Shown here in pieces: positions 56,818-64,000 of a DNA stretch of 64,000 nucleotides (its first letter is position 1; each line of letters begins with the position of its first letter). The position numbers and the translations under genes are program-made. The stretch spans positions 1,864-65,863 of the forward strand of contig JAEMPV010000016.1 in the NCBI GenBank assembly GCA_022759145.1. The letters are read 5' to 3'. This DNA is from Caldisericum sp. (GTDB lineage: Bacteria; Caldisericota; Caldisericia; Caldisericales; Caldisericaceae). Under the pieces are notes generated by a model. The model was not told where the DNA came from and made no database searches. It saw only the letters and a program-made list of their open reading frames with translations.

Positions 56818-57878
56818 ATTGCAAGGCTTTTTAACTTTGTAAGCAGTTTTTCCTTCTCAAATTCATCAAGTTTTGCCTTCTTAATTGATGTTTCAAAAAC
56901 TTCGATAGTTTTATCGTAAATATCTCTCATAACAGGATAGGGATAGCCATCTTTTCCACCGTGCGCAAAGGAAAATGTCGCAGGATCTTTGTAGGAAAGA
57001 GGCGTTCCAAAAAGAAGGTGCGAGGAAAGTGCTAATGCCCTTAAACTCTTTTCTCCGAGCCCTTTAACAAGCAATAATTCTTCAAAGTCTTTAGGATTTA
57101 CATCTTTTACAAAACTAAAAATCTTAGAAAGACGCTCTCTATCAAAATCACTTTCATAAATAGGATGGTGTGAAGGAAATTTTATTTTCTTTATTTCATT
57201 TACAAAATTACCATCATTTGCAAGGAAAACCATCTTCTCCTGTGTTTCTCCGATAGTAGCATCAACAAGGTTCAGAGGCTTTTCAAACTTTACAGTAATA
57301 ACTCCTTTATGCGGATCTTTTACAAAACTCTTAAGCCCAAAAGAGTTCCAGTGGTACCTCCGTGCATAACGATTTTCCTCTTTCATTCCCTGCTGCACAA
57401 TTGTCCAGTTTCCAAATTTATCAAATACAACGAAATGATGATAAAGTTTATAACCATCCTGCACACAGGAAGAGTCAATCTTTGCAACTAAACGAGAAGT
57501 CCTCTTTAAGGTATTTGCAATATTTTCACTTACATAGCCCTTCTCTAATATAAAATCAATATCTACTGGTGTATCTAAAGCCCTTGCCCCTTTCCCCCCT
57601 GCAAAAAATACGCCATAATTTTTGCTTTCCTCTCCAAATCCTGAAATTATTGCACCAGTTGTCGTTGTAGTAAGCCCCGAGCTGTGCCAGTCAAAACCAA
57701 GAAGACACCCAAATGATTGAAACCATACTGGATCGCTTAATCTTTTAAGGTACTCTTCAACTCCAAAGAATTCAATAATAGCAGAAGAAAGTGCTCGTGC
57801 AAGTTTCTCCATCCGCTTAAAAAGCCAGGGCGGTGCATGTCCTCCGTGAAGCGGCAAATCAACATATCCTTGTTTCAT
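56814..57878 (-). CDS. DUF763 domain protein
   Basis: 354 residues from the ATG at 57878 (MKQGYVDLPLHGGHAPPWLF), rather than the in-frame GTG five codons earlier, which lies inside the promoter. Family blocks: QSFGCLLGFDWHSSGLTTT, FFAGGKGARAL, IDSSCVQDGYKLYHHFVVFD and a helix-hairpin-helix-like LLLVKGLGEKSLRALALSSHL (about 275-295). DUF763 occurs mainly in archaea and thermophilic bacteria; a DNA-related role is suggested by the hairpin motif but unproven. The mRNA is probably leaderless. Confidence 0.87.
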   Translation of the reverse strand: MKQGYVDLPLHGGHAPPWLFKRMEKLARALSSAIIEFFGVEEYLKRLSDPVWFQSFGCLLGFDWHSSGLTTTTTGAIISGFGEESKNYGVFFAGGKGARALDTPVDIDFILEKGYVSENIANTLKRTSRLVAKIDSSCVQDGYKLYHHFVVFDKFGNWTIVQQGMKEENRYARRYHWNSFGLKSFVKDPHKGVITVKFEKPLNLVDATIGETQEKMVFLANDGNFVNEIKKIKFPSHHPIYESDFDRERLSKIFSFVKDVNPKDFEELLLVKGLGEKSLRALALSSHLLFGTPLSYKDPATFSFAHGGKDGYPYPVMRDIYDKTIEVFETSIKKAKLDEFEKEKLLTKLKSLAI

Positions 57879-57884
57879 ACAACA

Positions 57885-57890
57885 ATTATA
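57885..57890 (-). promoter_or_regulatory. -10 box of the DUF763 gene, leaderless
   Basis: Minus-strand TATAAT six bases before the ATG at 57878. No convincing -35 box and no ribosome-binding site. Confidence 0.5.
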
Positions 57891-57904
57891 CACATATCCA
57901 TCTT

Positions 57905-57931
57905 TTGAAAAAGGAGTGTTTTATATATAAT
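57905..57931 (+). promoter_or_regulatory. Promoter of the phosphate two-component genes, leaderless
   Basis: TTGAAA (57905-57910), 15-base spacer, TATAAT (57926-57931), then six bases to the ATG of the response regulator. Confidence 0.58.
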
Positions 57932-57937
57932 TAAAGT

Positions 57938-58606
57938 ATGAAGAGAATAGCGATAGTAGATGACGAAAAGGACATCGTTGACCTTGCCTCTTTTTATATC
58001 GAAAGGGAGGGGTTTAAGGTTGACAAGTACTACACTGGGGATAGTTTCCTTAATGCAATTGGTTCGAAAAGGTATGACTGCATTGTTCTTGACTTAATGC
58101 TTCCAAATGTCGATGGTCTTACAATCCTGAAAACGCTCAAGTCAAGAGAAGACACGAAGGATATCCCCGTTATAATACTCACTGCAAAAAATTCAGAGGG
58201 GGATATGGTGCTTGGATTGGAAATTGGTGCAAATGATTACATCCCTAAACCATTTTCACCAAGGGTTCTTGCTGCAAAAGTTAAGGCTTTTGTTAGAGAA
58301 GGTAAAAAGACAACAATCCAGGCAGGTGATATAACTCTTGACATCGCAAACTATGTTGCTTACTGCAAGGACAGAGCAGTAAAACTTACACCTACTGAAT
58401 TCCGCATTTTGAAGGTACTCGTTGAAGGCAAGGGAAAAGTCTTTACAAGAGAAGAACTTCTGAGTGAAGCCTTTCTGCACACTGTTTCACCAACGGAACG
58501 TGCTGTTGATGTCCATGTAAAAAGCATAAGAGACAAACTTCATGAGTGCGGAAAGTATATTGTTACGGTGAGGGGGGTTGGCTACAAATTCCAATTAGAA
58601 GAATAA
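57938..58606 (+). CDS. phoB: PhoB/PhoP-type response regulator (OmpR family)
   Basis: 222 residues. Receiver domain with acidic pocket Asp8/Asp9 (VDDE), phosphorylated Asp52 (VLDLMLPNVDG) and Lys near 104 (ILTAKN); C-terminal OmpR winged helix with LTPTEFRIL and VDVHVKSIRDKL. Together with the kinase it precedes pstSCAB-phoU, and repeated TTAACCA boxes lie in front of pstS, so phosphate-starvation control is well supported. The promoter leaves six bases before the ATG. Confidence 0.93.
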   Translation: MKRIAIVDDEKDIVDLASFYIEREGFKVDKYYTGDSFLNAIGSKRYDCIVLDLMLPNVDGLTILKTLKSREDTKDIPVIILTAKNSEGDMVLGLEIGANDYIPKPFSPRVLAAKVKAFVREGKKTTIQAGDITLDIANYVAYCKDRAVKLTPTEFRILKVLVEGKGKVFTREELLSEAFLHTVSPTERAVDVHVKSIRDKLHECGKYIVTVRGVGYKFQLEE

Positions 58607-59892
58607 ATTTTACCCTCTTAAGCGCTGCAGGGTTAATACTAATTTCCCTAATAACCTTACCTTTTAGGAACCTCTTAGGGTTATCTTTTACTTTGTTAAC
58701 AATTTCATTTTTAATCCTGGTTGCATACATCTTTATTGAATCAAACGAAATAGGTGACTTAGAAAAATTCCTTAAAAACCTCATAGAGAAAAAGGAAATA
58801 AAAAATTTCGAAGGTGACTCAAAGATCTTTGAAGAAGTTCGAATTTTCCTTAAAACTTTAGGCGAATCATATTTAAGGGAAGAAAGCGATTTAAGAAACA
58901 TAAGAACAATCTGTAATGAAATCTCTTCAAAAGTAGACGAAGCGATAATCATAATAAACGCAGAAGGAGAAATAGTTTTTAAAAATAAGGAGGCTGAAAA
59001 CCTTATTAAGCTTAAAGACAAGAAACTCTACTATGAAGCCATAAGAAATAGCACCATCATAACAATTATAGGAAACGCACTAAAGGAAAATAAAACAATA
59101 GAGCAAAATGTAGAAATTAACGGGGTTTTGTATAATGCCACACTTTCGCCAGTTACTCTTTATGACAAGCAACACATTCTTGCAATTTTCAAAAAACTTG
59201 AGGATTTTAGAAACGAGACATTCCTCAAGAGTCAATTTTTGGAGGCAGTTTCTCACGAGATGAAAACTCCACTTTCCTCGATTCTTGGAACAGTTGAGAT
59301 ATTAGAAAACGAAAATTTCATAAAGAAAAAAGGGCTGCAATTCCTTACAATATTAAAAGAAAATACCGAAAGGCTTAAGAAACTCACAGAAAGAATTTTA
59401 AAGTTAAGTGAAATTGAATCTGTTAGAAATAGCCTTAAAGAAATAGTAGACTTAACAAAATTAGGTGAAGAAGTTGTAAAAAAATTTGAGAATCAGTTTA
59501 AAGAAAAGGGACTTGAGTTTACATACGAGATACAAGAAAATACAAAAATAAGAGGCAACTACTTTTTATTAGAAGATGTTTTAATAAATCTCCTGGAAAA
59601 CGCAATGAAGTATACTGAAAGTGGTAGAGTATCTCTAAAGATATTCAAGGACGAAAAATATGCATACATTGAAGTAGAGGACACAGGAAAAGGAATAAGA
59701 GAAGAGAACATCGACAAAATCTTTGAACCTTTCTACAGAGAAGACCGCTCAAGAAACGAAAATGTAAAAGGGACAGGACTTGGTTTAACAATAACTAAAA
59801 GAATTGTGGATATGCATTCAGGAGAAATTAAGGTAGAAAGTAAACCTGGTGCAGGAACAAAGTTCACCTTAAAGTTCCCGAAAGTTGATTAA
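58546..59892 (+). CDS. phoR: PhoR-type sensor histidine kinase
   Basis: Up to 448 residues. Two hydrophobic helices near the N-terminus (about 23-40 and 45-65), a PAS-like region (about 125-215), HisKA with His237 in FLEAVSHEMKTPLSS, and HATPase_c with N box LLENAMKYTESG, DTGKGIREEN and GTGLGLTITKR. The only canonical in-frame start is a GTG at 58546, 61 bases inside the response-regulator gene and without a ribosome-binding site. An ATA overlapping the regulator's stop (58603) would give a more usual N-terminus. It phosphorylates the response regulator when phosphate is scarce. Confidence 0.92.
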   Translation: MRKVYCYGEGGWLQIPIRRINFTLLSAAGLILISLITLPFRNLLGLSFTLLTISFLILVAYIFIESNEIGDLEKFLKNLIEKKEIKNFEGDSKIFEEVRIFLKTLGESYLREESDLRNIRTICNEISSKVDEAIIIINAEGEIVFKNKEAENLIKLKDKKLYYEAIRNSTIITIIGNALKENKTIEQNVEINGVLYNATLSPVTLYDKQHILAIFKKLEDFRNETFLKSQFLEAVSHEMKTPLSSILGTVEILENENFIKKKGLQFLTILKENTERLKKLTERILKLSEIESVRNSLKEIVDLTKLGEEVVKKFENQFKEKGLEFTYEIQENTKIRGNYFLLEDVLINLLENAMKYTESGRVSLKIFKDEKYAYIEVEDTGKGIREENIDKIFEPFYREDRSRNENVKGTGLGLTITKRIVDMHSGEIKVESKPGAGTKFTLKFPKVD

Positions 59893-59931
59893 CACAATTT
59901 AACCATATTTTAACCATTTCTTAACTAAAAA
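59889..59931 (+). promoter_or_regulatory. Pho box: four TTAACNA repeats before pstS
   Basis: TTAACAC (59889-59895), TTAACCA (59899-59905), TTAACCA (59910-59916) and TTAACTA (59921-59927), spaced 10, 11 and 11 bases, one helical turn apart. Direct repeats of TTAACA type are the recognition unit of PhoP-like regulators. The first repeat overlaps the kinase stop codon. Confidence 0.82.
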
Positions 59932-59952
59932 TGCTTTTTTATGGATATTTTT

Positions 59953-59971
59953 CCACTTAAGATGTAAGTGG
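59953..59971 (+). promoter_or_regulatory. Hairpin against the pstS ribosome-binding site
   Basis: Seven pairs CCACTTA/TAAGTGG (59953-59959 with 59965-59971); its 3' arm includes the first G bases of the GGAGG site (59970-59974), eight bases before the ATG. It could damp translation of pstS. Confidence 0.5.
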
Positions 59972-59981
59972 AGGTGAAGGC

Positions 59982-60860
59982 ATGAATAAGAAAGGGAAAT
60001 TCTTAGCGTATCTTCTAGTAGCAGTCATCTCAGTGTCAGTCGTCTTTGGTTTTACCGGTTGCAAGCAGTCAGGGAGTAATCAAGGAGCAACTTCTCAACA
60101 ACCTGCTCAGGAAGTAAAAATCACAATGAACGGATCAACAACAGTTTTTCCAATTGCTCAAAAGGCTGCAGAAGTCTATATGGATAAACACCCGAATGTG
60201 AAGATTTCTGTTGAGGGAACAGGTTCTGGAAACGGGATTGCTGCACTTATCGATGGAACAACAGACATTGCAAACTCTTCAAGAGAAATTAAGCAAGAGG
60301 AGATTGAGAAAGCAAAGGCAAAAGGCGTAAATCCTTATGAAATCCCAATAGCACTCGATGCACTTTCTATTATTGTAAACCCGGCAAACCCCATAACGAA
60401 CCTCACACGGGAACAGGTAATCGATATTTTTACAGGCAAAATAACAAACTGGAAGGAATTAGGTTGGAAAGATGCACCAATTGTAGTTGTTTCAAGAGAC
60501 TCTTCGTCAGGTACATACGGTGCATTTATGGAACTTGCACTTCCTAAGGATGCAAAGATTACAGACAAAGCAGTCTATCAATCATCAAACCAGACGGTGA
60601 AAAATACTGTTGCATCTACAGAAGGTGCAATTGGTTATGTCGGGCTTGGATACCTTGATTCTTCAGTTAAGGCGGTAAGTTACGAAGGCGTAATGCCATC
60701 CAAAGAAACAGCAATTAATAAAACCTATAAGCTTTCAAGACACCTATATATGTACACAAATGGAGAACCAAAAGGAGAGGTAAAGAATTTTATAGACTTC
60801 GTTCTATCTCCTGAGGGGCAGGATATTGTAGAAAGTGTCGGTTTCATTAGAATAAAGTAG
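59982..60860 (+). CDS. pstS: Phosphate-binding lipoprotein PstS
   Basis: 292 residues. Lipoprotein signal with lipobox FTGC (Cys27). The mature part is a type II periplasmic binding fold: NGSTTVFPIAQKAAEVY, GTGSGNGIAALIDGTTDIANSSREI (in blocks), ITNWKELGW and SRDSSSGTYGAF, which hold the phosphate-binding Ser, Thr, Asp and Arg positions. It captures phosphate outside the membrane and passes it to PstCA. The first gene after the Pho box; pstC starts one base after its stop. Confidence 0.97.
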   Translation: MNKKGKFLAYLLVAVISVSVVFGFTGCKQSGSNQGATSQQPAQEVKITMNGSTTVFPIAQKAAEVYMDKHPNVKISVEGTGSGNGIAALIDGTTDIANSSREIKQEEIEKAKAKGVNPYEIPIALDALSIIVNPANPITNLTREQVIDIFTGKITNWKELGWKDAPIVVVSRDSSSGTYGAFMELALPKDAKITDKAVYQSSNQTVKNTVASTEGAIGYVGLGYLDSSVKAVSYEGVMPSKETAINKTYKLSRHLYMYTNGEPKGEVKNFIDFVLSPEGQDIVESVGFIRIK

Positions 60861-60861
60861 T

Positions 60862-61731
60862 ATGAAGAAAAACTTTGGGGAGTATTTACTTCCAATTTTT
60901 GGATACATTGCAATTATTATTCTTGCAGGAATAGTAATAACAATTGCAGACCAGGGATTGCCACTTCTTTCAAAGTACTCCCTGAAAGAACTATTGCTCG
61001 GTAAAGAGTGGAGGCCTACAAGCGTGCCTCCGCTCTTTGGCTTCCTTCCTTCAATTATCTCAACATTTTATATCTCCATATTTTCTATGCTTATTGCGCT
61101 ACCACTATCTCTTGGCACAGCCATATACCTTTCAAAAATAGCAAGCCCAAAGGTAAGAAGTATTCTTAAACCAGTAATTGAGCTTCTTGCAAATATACCA
61201 TCAGTAATTTATGGCATGTTTGCGCTATTATTTTTAGGTCCAATCTTAAAAAAGTTGTTCAATTTACCCGTTGGACTTAACGGGCTTAACGCAAGCATAG
61301 TTCTTGCAATAATGTCTATTCCTACGATTACGACACTTTCTGAAGATGCAATCTCGATGGTCCCAAAGGAACCAGAACTTGCATCATATGCACTTGGTGC
61401 ATCAAACCTTGAAACGATATTTGGGATAACAATACCATCAGCTTCTGCAGGAATTTTTGCATCAATCACTGCTGGCTTTGGAAGGGCGATTGGTGAGACT
61501 ATGGCTGTATTGCTTGCATCTGGCAATTCTATAAGAATTCCCCATAGCATCCTTGAGCCAATGCGACCAATAACTGCAACAATTGCTCTTGAAATGGCAG
61601 AAACAGCGGTTGGCTCAGACCACTACAGAGCGCTATTTCTCCTTTCTTTGGTGCTTCTTATTTTTGTCCTCTCATTCAATCTTTTAAGCAGGTATTTAAG
61701 GAAATTGTACAGGAAAAAATTATATGGATAA
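60862..61731 (+). CDS. pstC: Phosphate ABC transporter permease PstC
   Basis: 289 residues with six membrane helices. The binding-protein-dependent transport signature with the EAA-type loop is seen as EPELASYALGASNLETIFGITIPSA (in two blocks), and GFGRAIGETMAVLLASGN follows. PstC forms the channel with PstA. It overlaps pstA by eight bases. Confidence 0.97.
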   Translation: MKKNFGEYLLPIFGYIAIIILAGIVITIADQGLPLLSKYSLKELLLGKEWRPTSVPPLFGFLPSIISTFYISIFSMLIALPLSLGTAIYLSKIASPKVRSILKPVIELLANIPSVIYGMFALLFLGPILKKLFNLPVGLNGLNASIVLAIMSIPTITTLSEDAISMVPKEPELASYALGASNLETIFGITIPSASAGIFASITAGFGRAIGETMAVLLASGNSIRIPHSILEPMRPITATIALEMAETAVGSDHYRALFLLSLVLLIFVLSFNLLSRYLRKLYRKKLYG

Positions 61732-62575
61732 ATTAACGAAAGAAAAAATATTTTTTACAATATTTAGATTACTTGCATTTACATCTCTTCTGATTGTCTT
61801 TACCCTTATTTTCTATATACTCTCAAAGGGACTTAAAGTAATTTCTCTTAATTTCATAATCGATTACCCAAGAAACAGTTTTACCGAAGGTGGAATTTTC
61901 CCTGCAATTGTTGGAAGTTTGTATCTTGTGGGGCTTGCAATAATTTTTGCAGTTCCTATAGGTGTATTAGGCGGCATCTATCTTTCAGAATATACTAAGG
62001 AAAATACACTTACAGAGGCTATAAGACTTGCAATAGACACACTGTCCGGCATACCATCAATTATTTTTGGACTTTTCGGTTTGGCTGTGTTCTGCAAAAT
62101 ACTCAATCTAAAGGTTTCTTTAATTGCAGGAAGTTTAACACTTTCAATCCTTATACTTCCTACAATTTTTTCTGCAACCATTGAGAGTCTGAAACTTGTT
62201 CCAAAGGACTTTAGAGACGCATCCTATGCACTTGGCGCAACAAAATGGCAAACAACCTGGGAGATAGTAGTAAAAACTGCACTTCCAAATATTATTACAG
62301 GCGTTCTTCTGAGTATAGGAAGGGCGATAGGCGAAACAGCACCAATACTTTTTACTGGGGCTACTTTCTACACGAGAGGCCTTCCTGAAAGCATTTTTGA
62401 GCCGGTTATGGCGCTCCCATATACAATATACGGGCTTCTTGCGGAAGGAACTTTTCCTCAAAAGCAAGTTCCCATAGCATTTGGTGCATCAATCGTATTA
62501 ATTGTGCTTGTTTTCATAATAACGCTTCCTGGTATAATTATTAGGAACAAATTTAGGAGCAAGAAAAAATGGTAA
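61724..62575 (+). CDS. pstA: Phosphate ABC transporter permease PstA
   Basis: 283 residues, six membrane helices. [17 protein letters not shown], the EAA-type loop [20 protein letters not shown] and [16 protein letters not shown] are typical of PstA. It overlaps pstC by eight bases and pstB by seven, indicating coupled translation of the transporter. Confidence 0.97.
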   Translation: MDKLTKEKIFFTIFRLLAFTSLLIVFTLIFYILSKGLKVISLNFIIDYPRNSFTEGGIFPAIVGSLYLVGLAIIFAVPIGVLGGIYLSEYTKENTLTEAIRLAIDTLSGIPSIIFGLFGLAVFCKILNLKVSLIAGSLTLSILILPTIFSATIESLKLVPKDFRDASYALGATKWQTTWEIVVKTALPNIITGVLLSIGRAIGETAPILFTGATFYTRGLPESIFEPVMALPYTIYGLLAEGTFPQKQVPIAFGASIVLIVLVFIITLPGIIIRNKFRSKKKW

Positions 62576-63321
62576 AAATATCTGTAAGAAACTTAAAGGC
62601 ATTCACAAAAAAACAGGAGATTCTGAAAGGAATATCGCTTGATATCCACGAAAACTCCGTTACAGCAATTATAGGTCCTTCTGGATGTGGTAAATCAACA
62701 TTCCTTAGAAGTCTCAACAGGATGAATGACTTTTTTGAAGATATAACAGTCGAAGGTGAAGTGTTGCTTGATAACAAAAATATATACGATAAAGATGTTA
62801 ATGTTTTCGAGTTGAGAAGGCATGTAGGTATGGTGTTTCAAAAGCCAAACCCATTCCCAAAGTCAATATTCGAGAATGTTGCATACGGATTGAAGATCCA
62901 TGGGATAAGAGATAAAAAAACAATAGAAGAAAAAGTCATATGGGCGCTAAAGGAAGCAAATCTATTTGAAGAGGTAAAAGATAAGTTAGATGAGTCAGCT
63001 TTTAGCTTGTCAGGTGGTCAGCAACAGAGGCTTTGTATCGCAAGGGCAATTGCAGTTGAACCTGAAGTGCTTCTTATGGACGAACCTGCATCTGCCTTAG
63101 ACCCAATATCGACACTTCAACTCGAGCGCTTGATTGAGAAATTGAAAAAGGAGTTTACCATTGTAATCGTAACCCACAACATACAACAGGCAGGAAGAGT
63201 CTCTGATTATACTGCCTTCCTTTATATGGGAGAACTTGTAGAATACGATAAGACAGAAAGGATGTTTACAACGCCAAAGAATAAACTCACAGAGGATTAC
63301 CTTGAAGGTAGATTTGGATGA
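62569..63321 (+). CDS. pstB: Phosphate ABC transporter ATPase PstB
   Basis: 250 residues. Walker [10 protein letters not shown] (36-44), Q-loop [12 protein letters not shown] signature LSGGQQQR (about 146), Walker [14 protein letters not shown] and the switch His in [10 protein letters not shown]. It powers the PstCA channel. The start lies within the end of pstA. Confidence 0.98.
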   Translation: MVKISVRNLKAFTKKQEILKGISLDIHENSVTAIIGPSGCGKSTFLRSLNRMNDFFEDITVEGEVLLDNKNIYDKDVNVFELRRHVGMVFQKPNPFPKSIFENVAYGLKIHGIRDKKTIEEKVIWALKEANLFEEVKDKLDESAFSLSGGQQQRLCIARAIAVEPEVLLMDEPASALDPISTLQLERLIEKLKKEFTIVIVTHNIQQAGRVSDYTAFLYMGELVEYDKTERMFTTPKNKLTEDYLEGRFG

Positions 63322-63330
63322 GGTGAAAAA

Positions 63331-63993
63331 ATGTTAGAAGATAGATTAAAAGCGTTAACAGAAAAAATTTTGAAAATGTCAAGCATTGCAGAGGAAATGG
63401 TAAAACTATCAGTTAGATCGATAGTAGAAAAGAAAATGGAATGGGCTGAAAAGGTAATAAACGAACTTGAGCCTCAGGTAAACGATCTTGAAATAGAAAT
63501 CGATGACCTTGCCATAGAAACACTTGCACTTTACGCACCTCAGGCAAAAAACCTGAGAAAAGTTGCGATGATAATAAAGATGGTAAAAGACCTCGAGAGG
63601 GTTGGCGACCTTTCAGTAAACATAGCTGAGTTTGCAAGGGAATTAATACCGCAGCCAGATGTAAAGCCTTATATAGACCTTCCAAGAATGGCTGAAACTG
63701 CCTTGCAGATGCTTGACGATGCAATTACCGCTTTTGTAAACGAAGATAGCGCCCTTGGAAAAGAAATATGTATAAGAGACGACATAGTCGACCAACTTAA
63801 CGACCAAATTATAAGAGAACTTATAACCTATATGCTAAGCGATCCGAGAACAATAAACAGAGCAATACTCATAATAAGAGTTTCAGAAAATGTTGAGCGT
63901 ATCGCAGACCAGGCAACAAATATTGGTGAATATGTAGTCTATATAGGCGAAGGAAAAGTTATAAAGCACCACCACTTCGAAAAAGAGAGTTAA
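63331..63993 (+). CDS. phoU: Phosphate signalling complex regulator PhoU
   Basis: 220 residues, all-helical, with two PhoU repeats; the metal-binding patterns EIEIDDLAIETLALYAPQA and RVGDLSVNIAEFA in the first and ENVERIADQATNIGEYV in the second are present. PhoU links PstB to the kinase and keeps the regulon off in phosphate excess. It begins nine bases after pstB and completes pstSCAB-phoU at the window edge. Confidence 0.97.
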   Translation: MLEDRLKALTEKILKMSSIAEEMVKLSVRSIVEKKMEWAEKVINELEPQVNDLEIEIDDLAIETLALYAPQAKNLRKVAMIIKMVKDLERVGDLSVNIAEFARELIPQPDVKPYIDLPRMAETALQMLDDAITAFVNEDSALGKEICIRDDIVDQLNDQIIRELITYMLSDPRTINRAILIIRVSENVERIADQATNIGEYVVYIGEGKVIKHHHFEKES

Positions 63994-64000
63994 AGTTTTA

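Overview
The window is AT-rich, gene-dense bacterial chromosome, almost entirely housekeeping, with no rRNA, phage, insertion sequence or CRISPR array. The gene content (LepA, ClpC, RNase J, RpoN, WhiA, YvcK, RapZ, GatCAB, NAD-dependent LigA) is bacterial. It is mixed with families shared with archaea and thermophiles: an asparagine synthetase built like an AsnRS catalytic core, a TrpB2-type tryptophan synthase, DUF763 and DUF1015. A low-GC thermophilic bacterium of a deep lineage (for example Caldisericota) fits; this is an impression from gene content, not a phylogenetic result.

Layout. 1-2.9 kb: an SF1 helicase running off the left edge and a membrane-anchored DUF2726 protein. 3.2-3.7 kb: secG followed by tRNA-Leu(GAG), tRNA-Val and tRNA-Phe. 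3.8-6.0 kb: gap-pgk. 6.2-10.4 kb: rapZ-yvcK-whiA-rpoN. 10.5-16.6 kb: a DUF4388 gene, then clpC-lepA-hemW on the minus strand. 16.8-23.8 kb: gyrB (with an intein in its TOPRIM motif), gyrA and an AI-2E-type permease. 23.8-27.3 kb: a secreted DUF5666 protein, then an asparagine synthetase behind a leader peptide with seven Asn codons, then glnA. 27.4-28.9 kb: a glycosyltransferase and surE. 28.9-37.3 kb (minus): htpX, lemA, and a beta-propeller protein-ligA-gatC-gatA-gatB-nitroreductase run. 37.4-44.4 kb (plus): OPT transporter, P1 peptidase, Bcp, an isochorismatase-like hydrolase and an unrecognised trio (winged-helix protein, AAA+ ATPase, RecB/Cas4-type nuclease). 44.4-47.9 kb: lexA, DUF1015 and trpB2 behind a Trp-rich leader peptide. 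48-57.9 kb: a phosphoesterase, tRNA-Leu(CAG), RNase J, tRNA-Gln, yraN (frameshifted)-rnhB-lepB-rplS, an EamA transporter, and the rpsP-khpA-ylqD-trmD cluster. 57.9-64 kb: a phosphate-starvation regulon (response regulator, sensor kinase, four-repeat Pho box, pstSCAB, phoU).

The strongest discoveries are two ribosome-mediated transcription attenuators, one reading Asn and one reading Trp. In each a consensus promoter is followed within about a dozen bases by a short ORF rich in the cognate codon, then by mutually exclusive RNA hairpins ending in an intrinsic terminator just upstream of the biosynthetic gene. A second theme is leaderless or near-leaderless transcription: at least six genes have a TATAAT-like -10 box only 5-8 bases before the ATG and no Shine-Dalgarno sequence. 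A third is the ATPase-nuclease trio at 41.0-44.4 kb, which may be an undescribed DNA repair or defence module.
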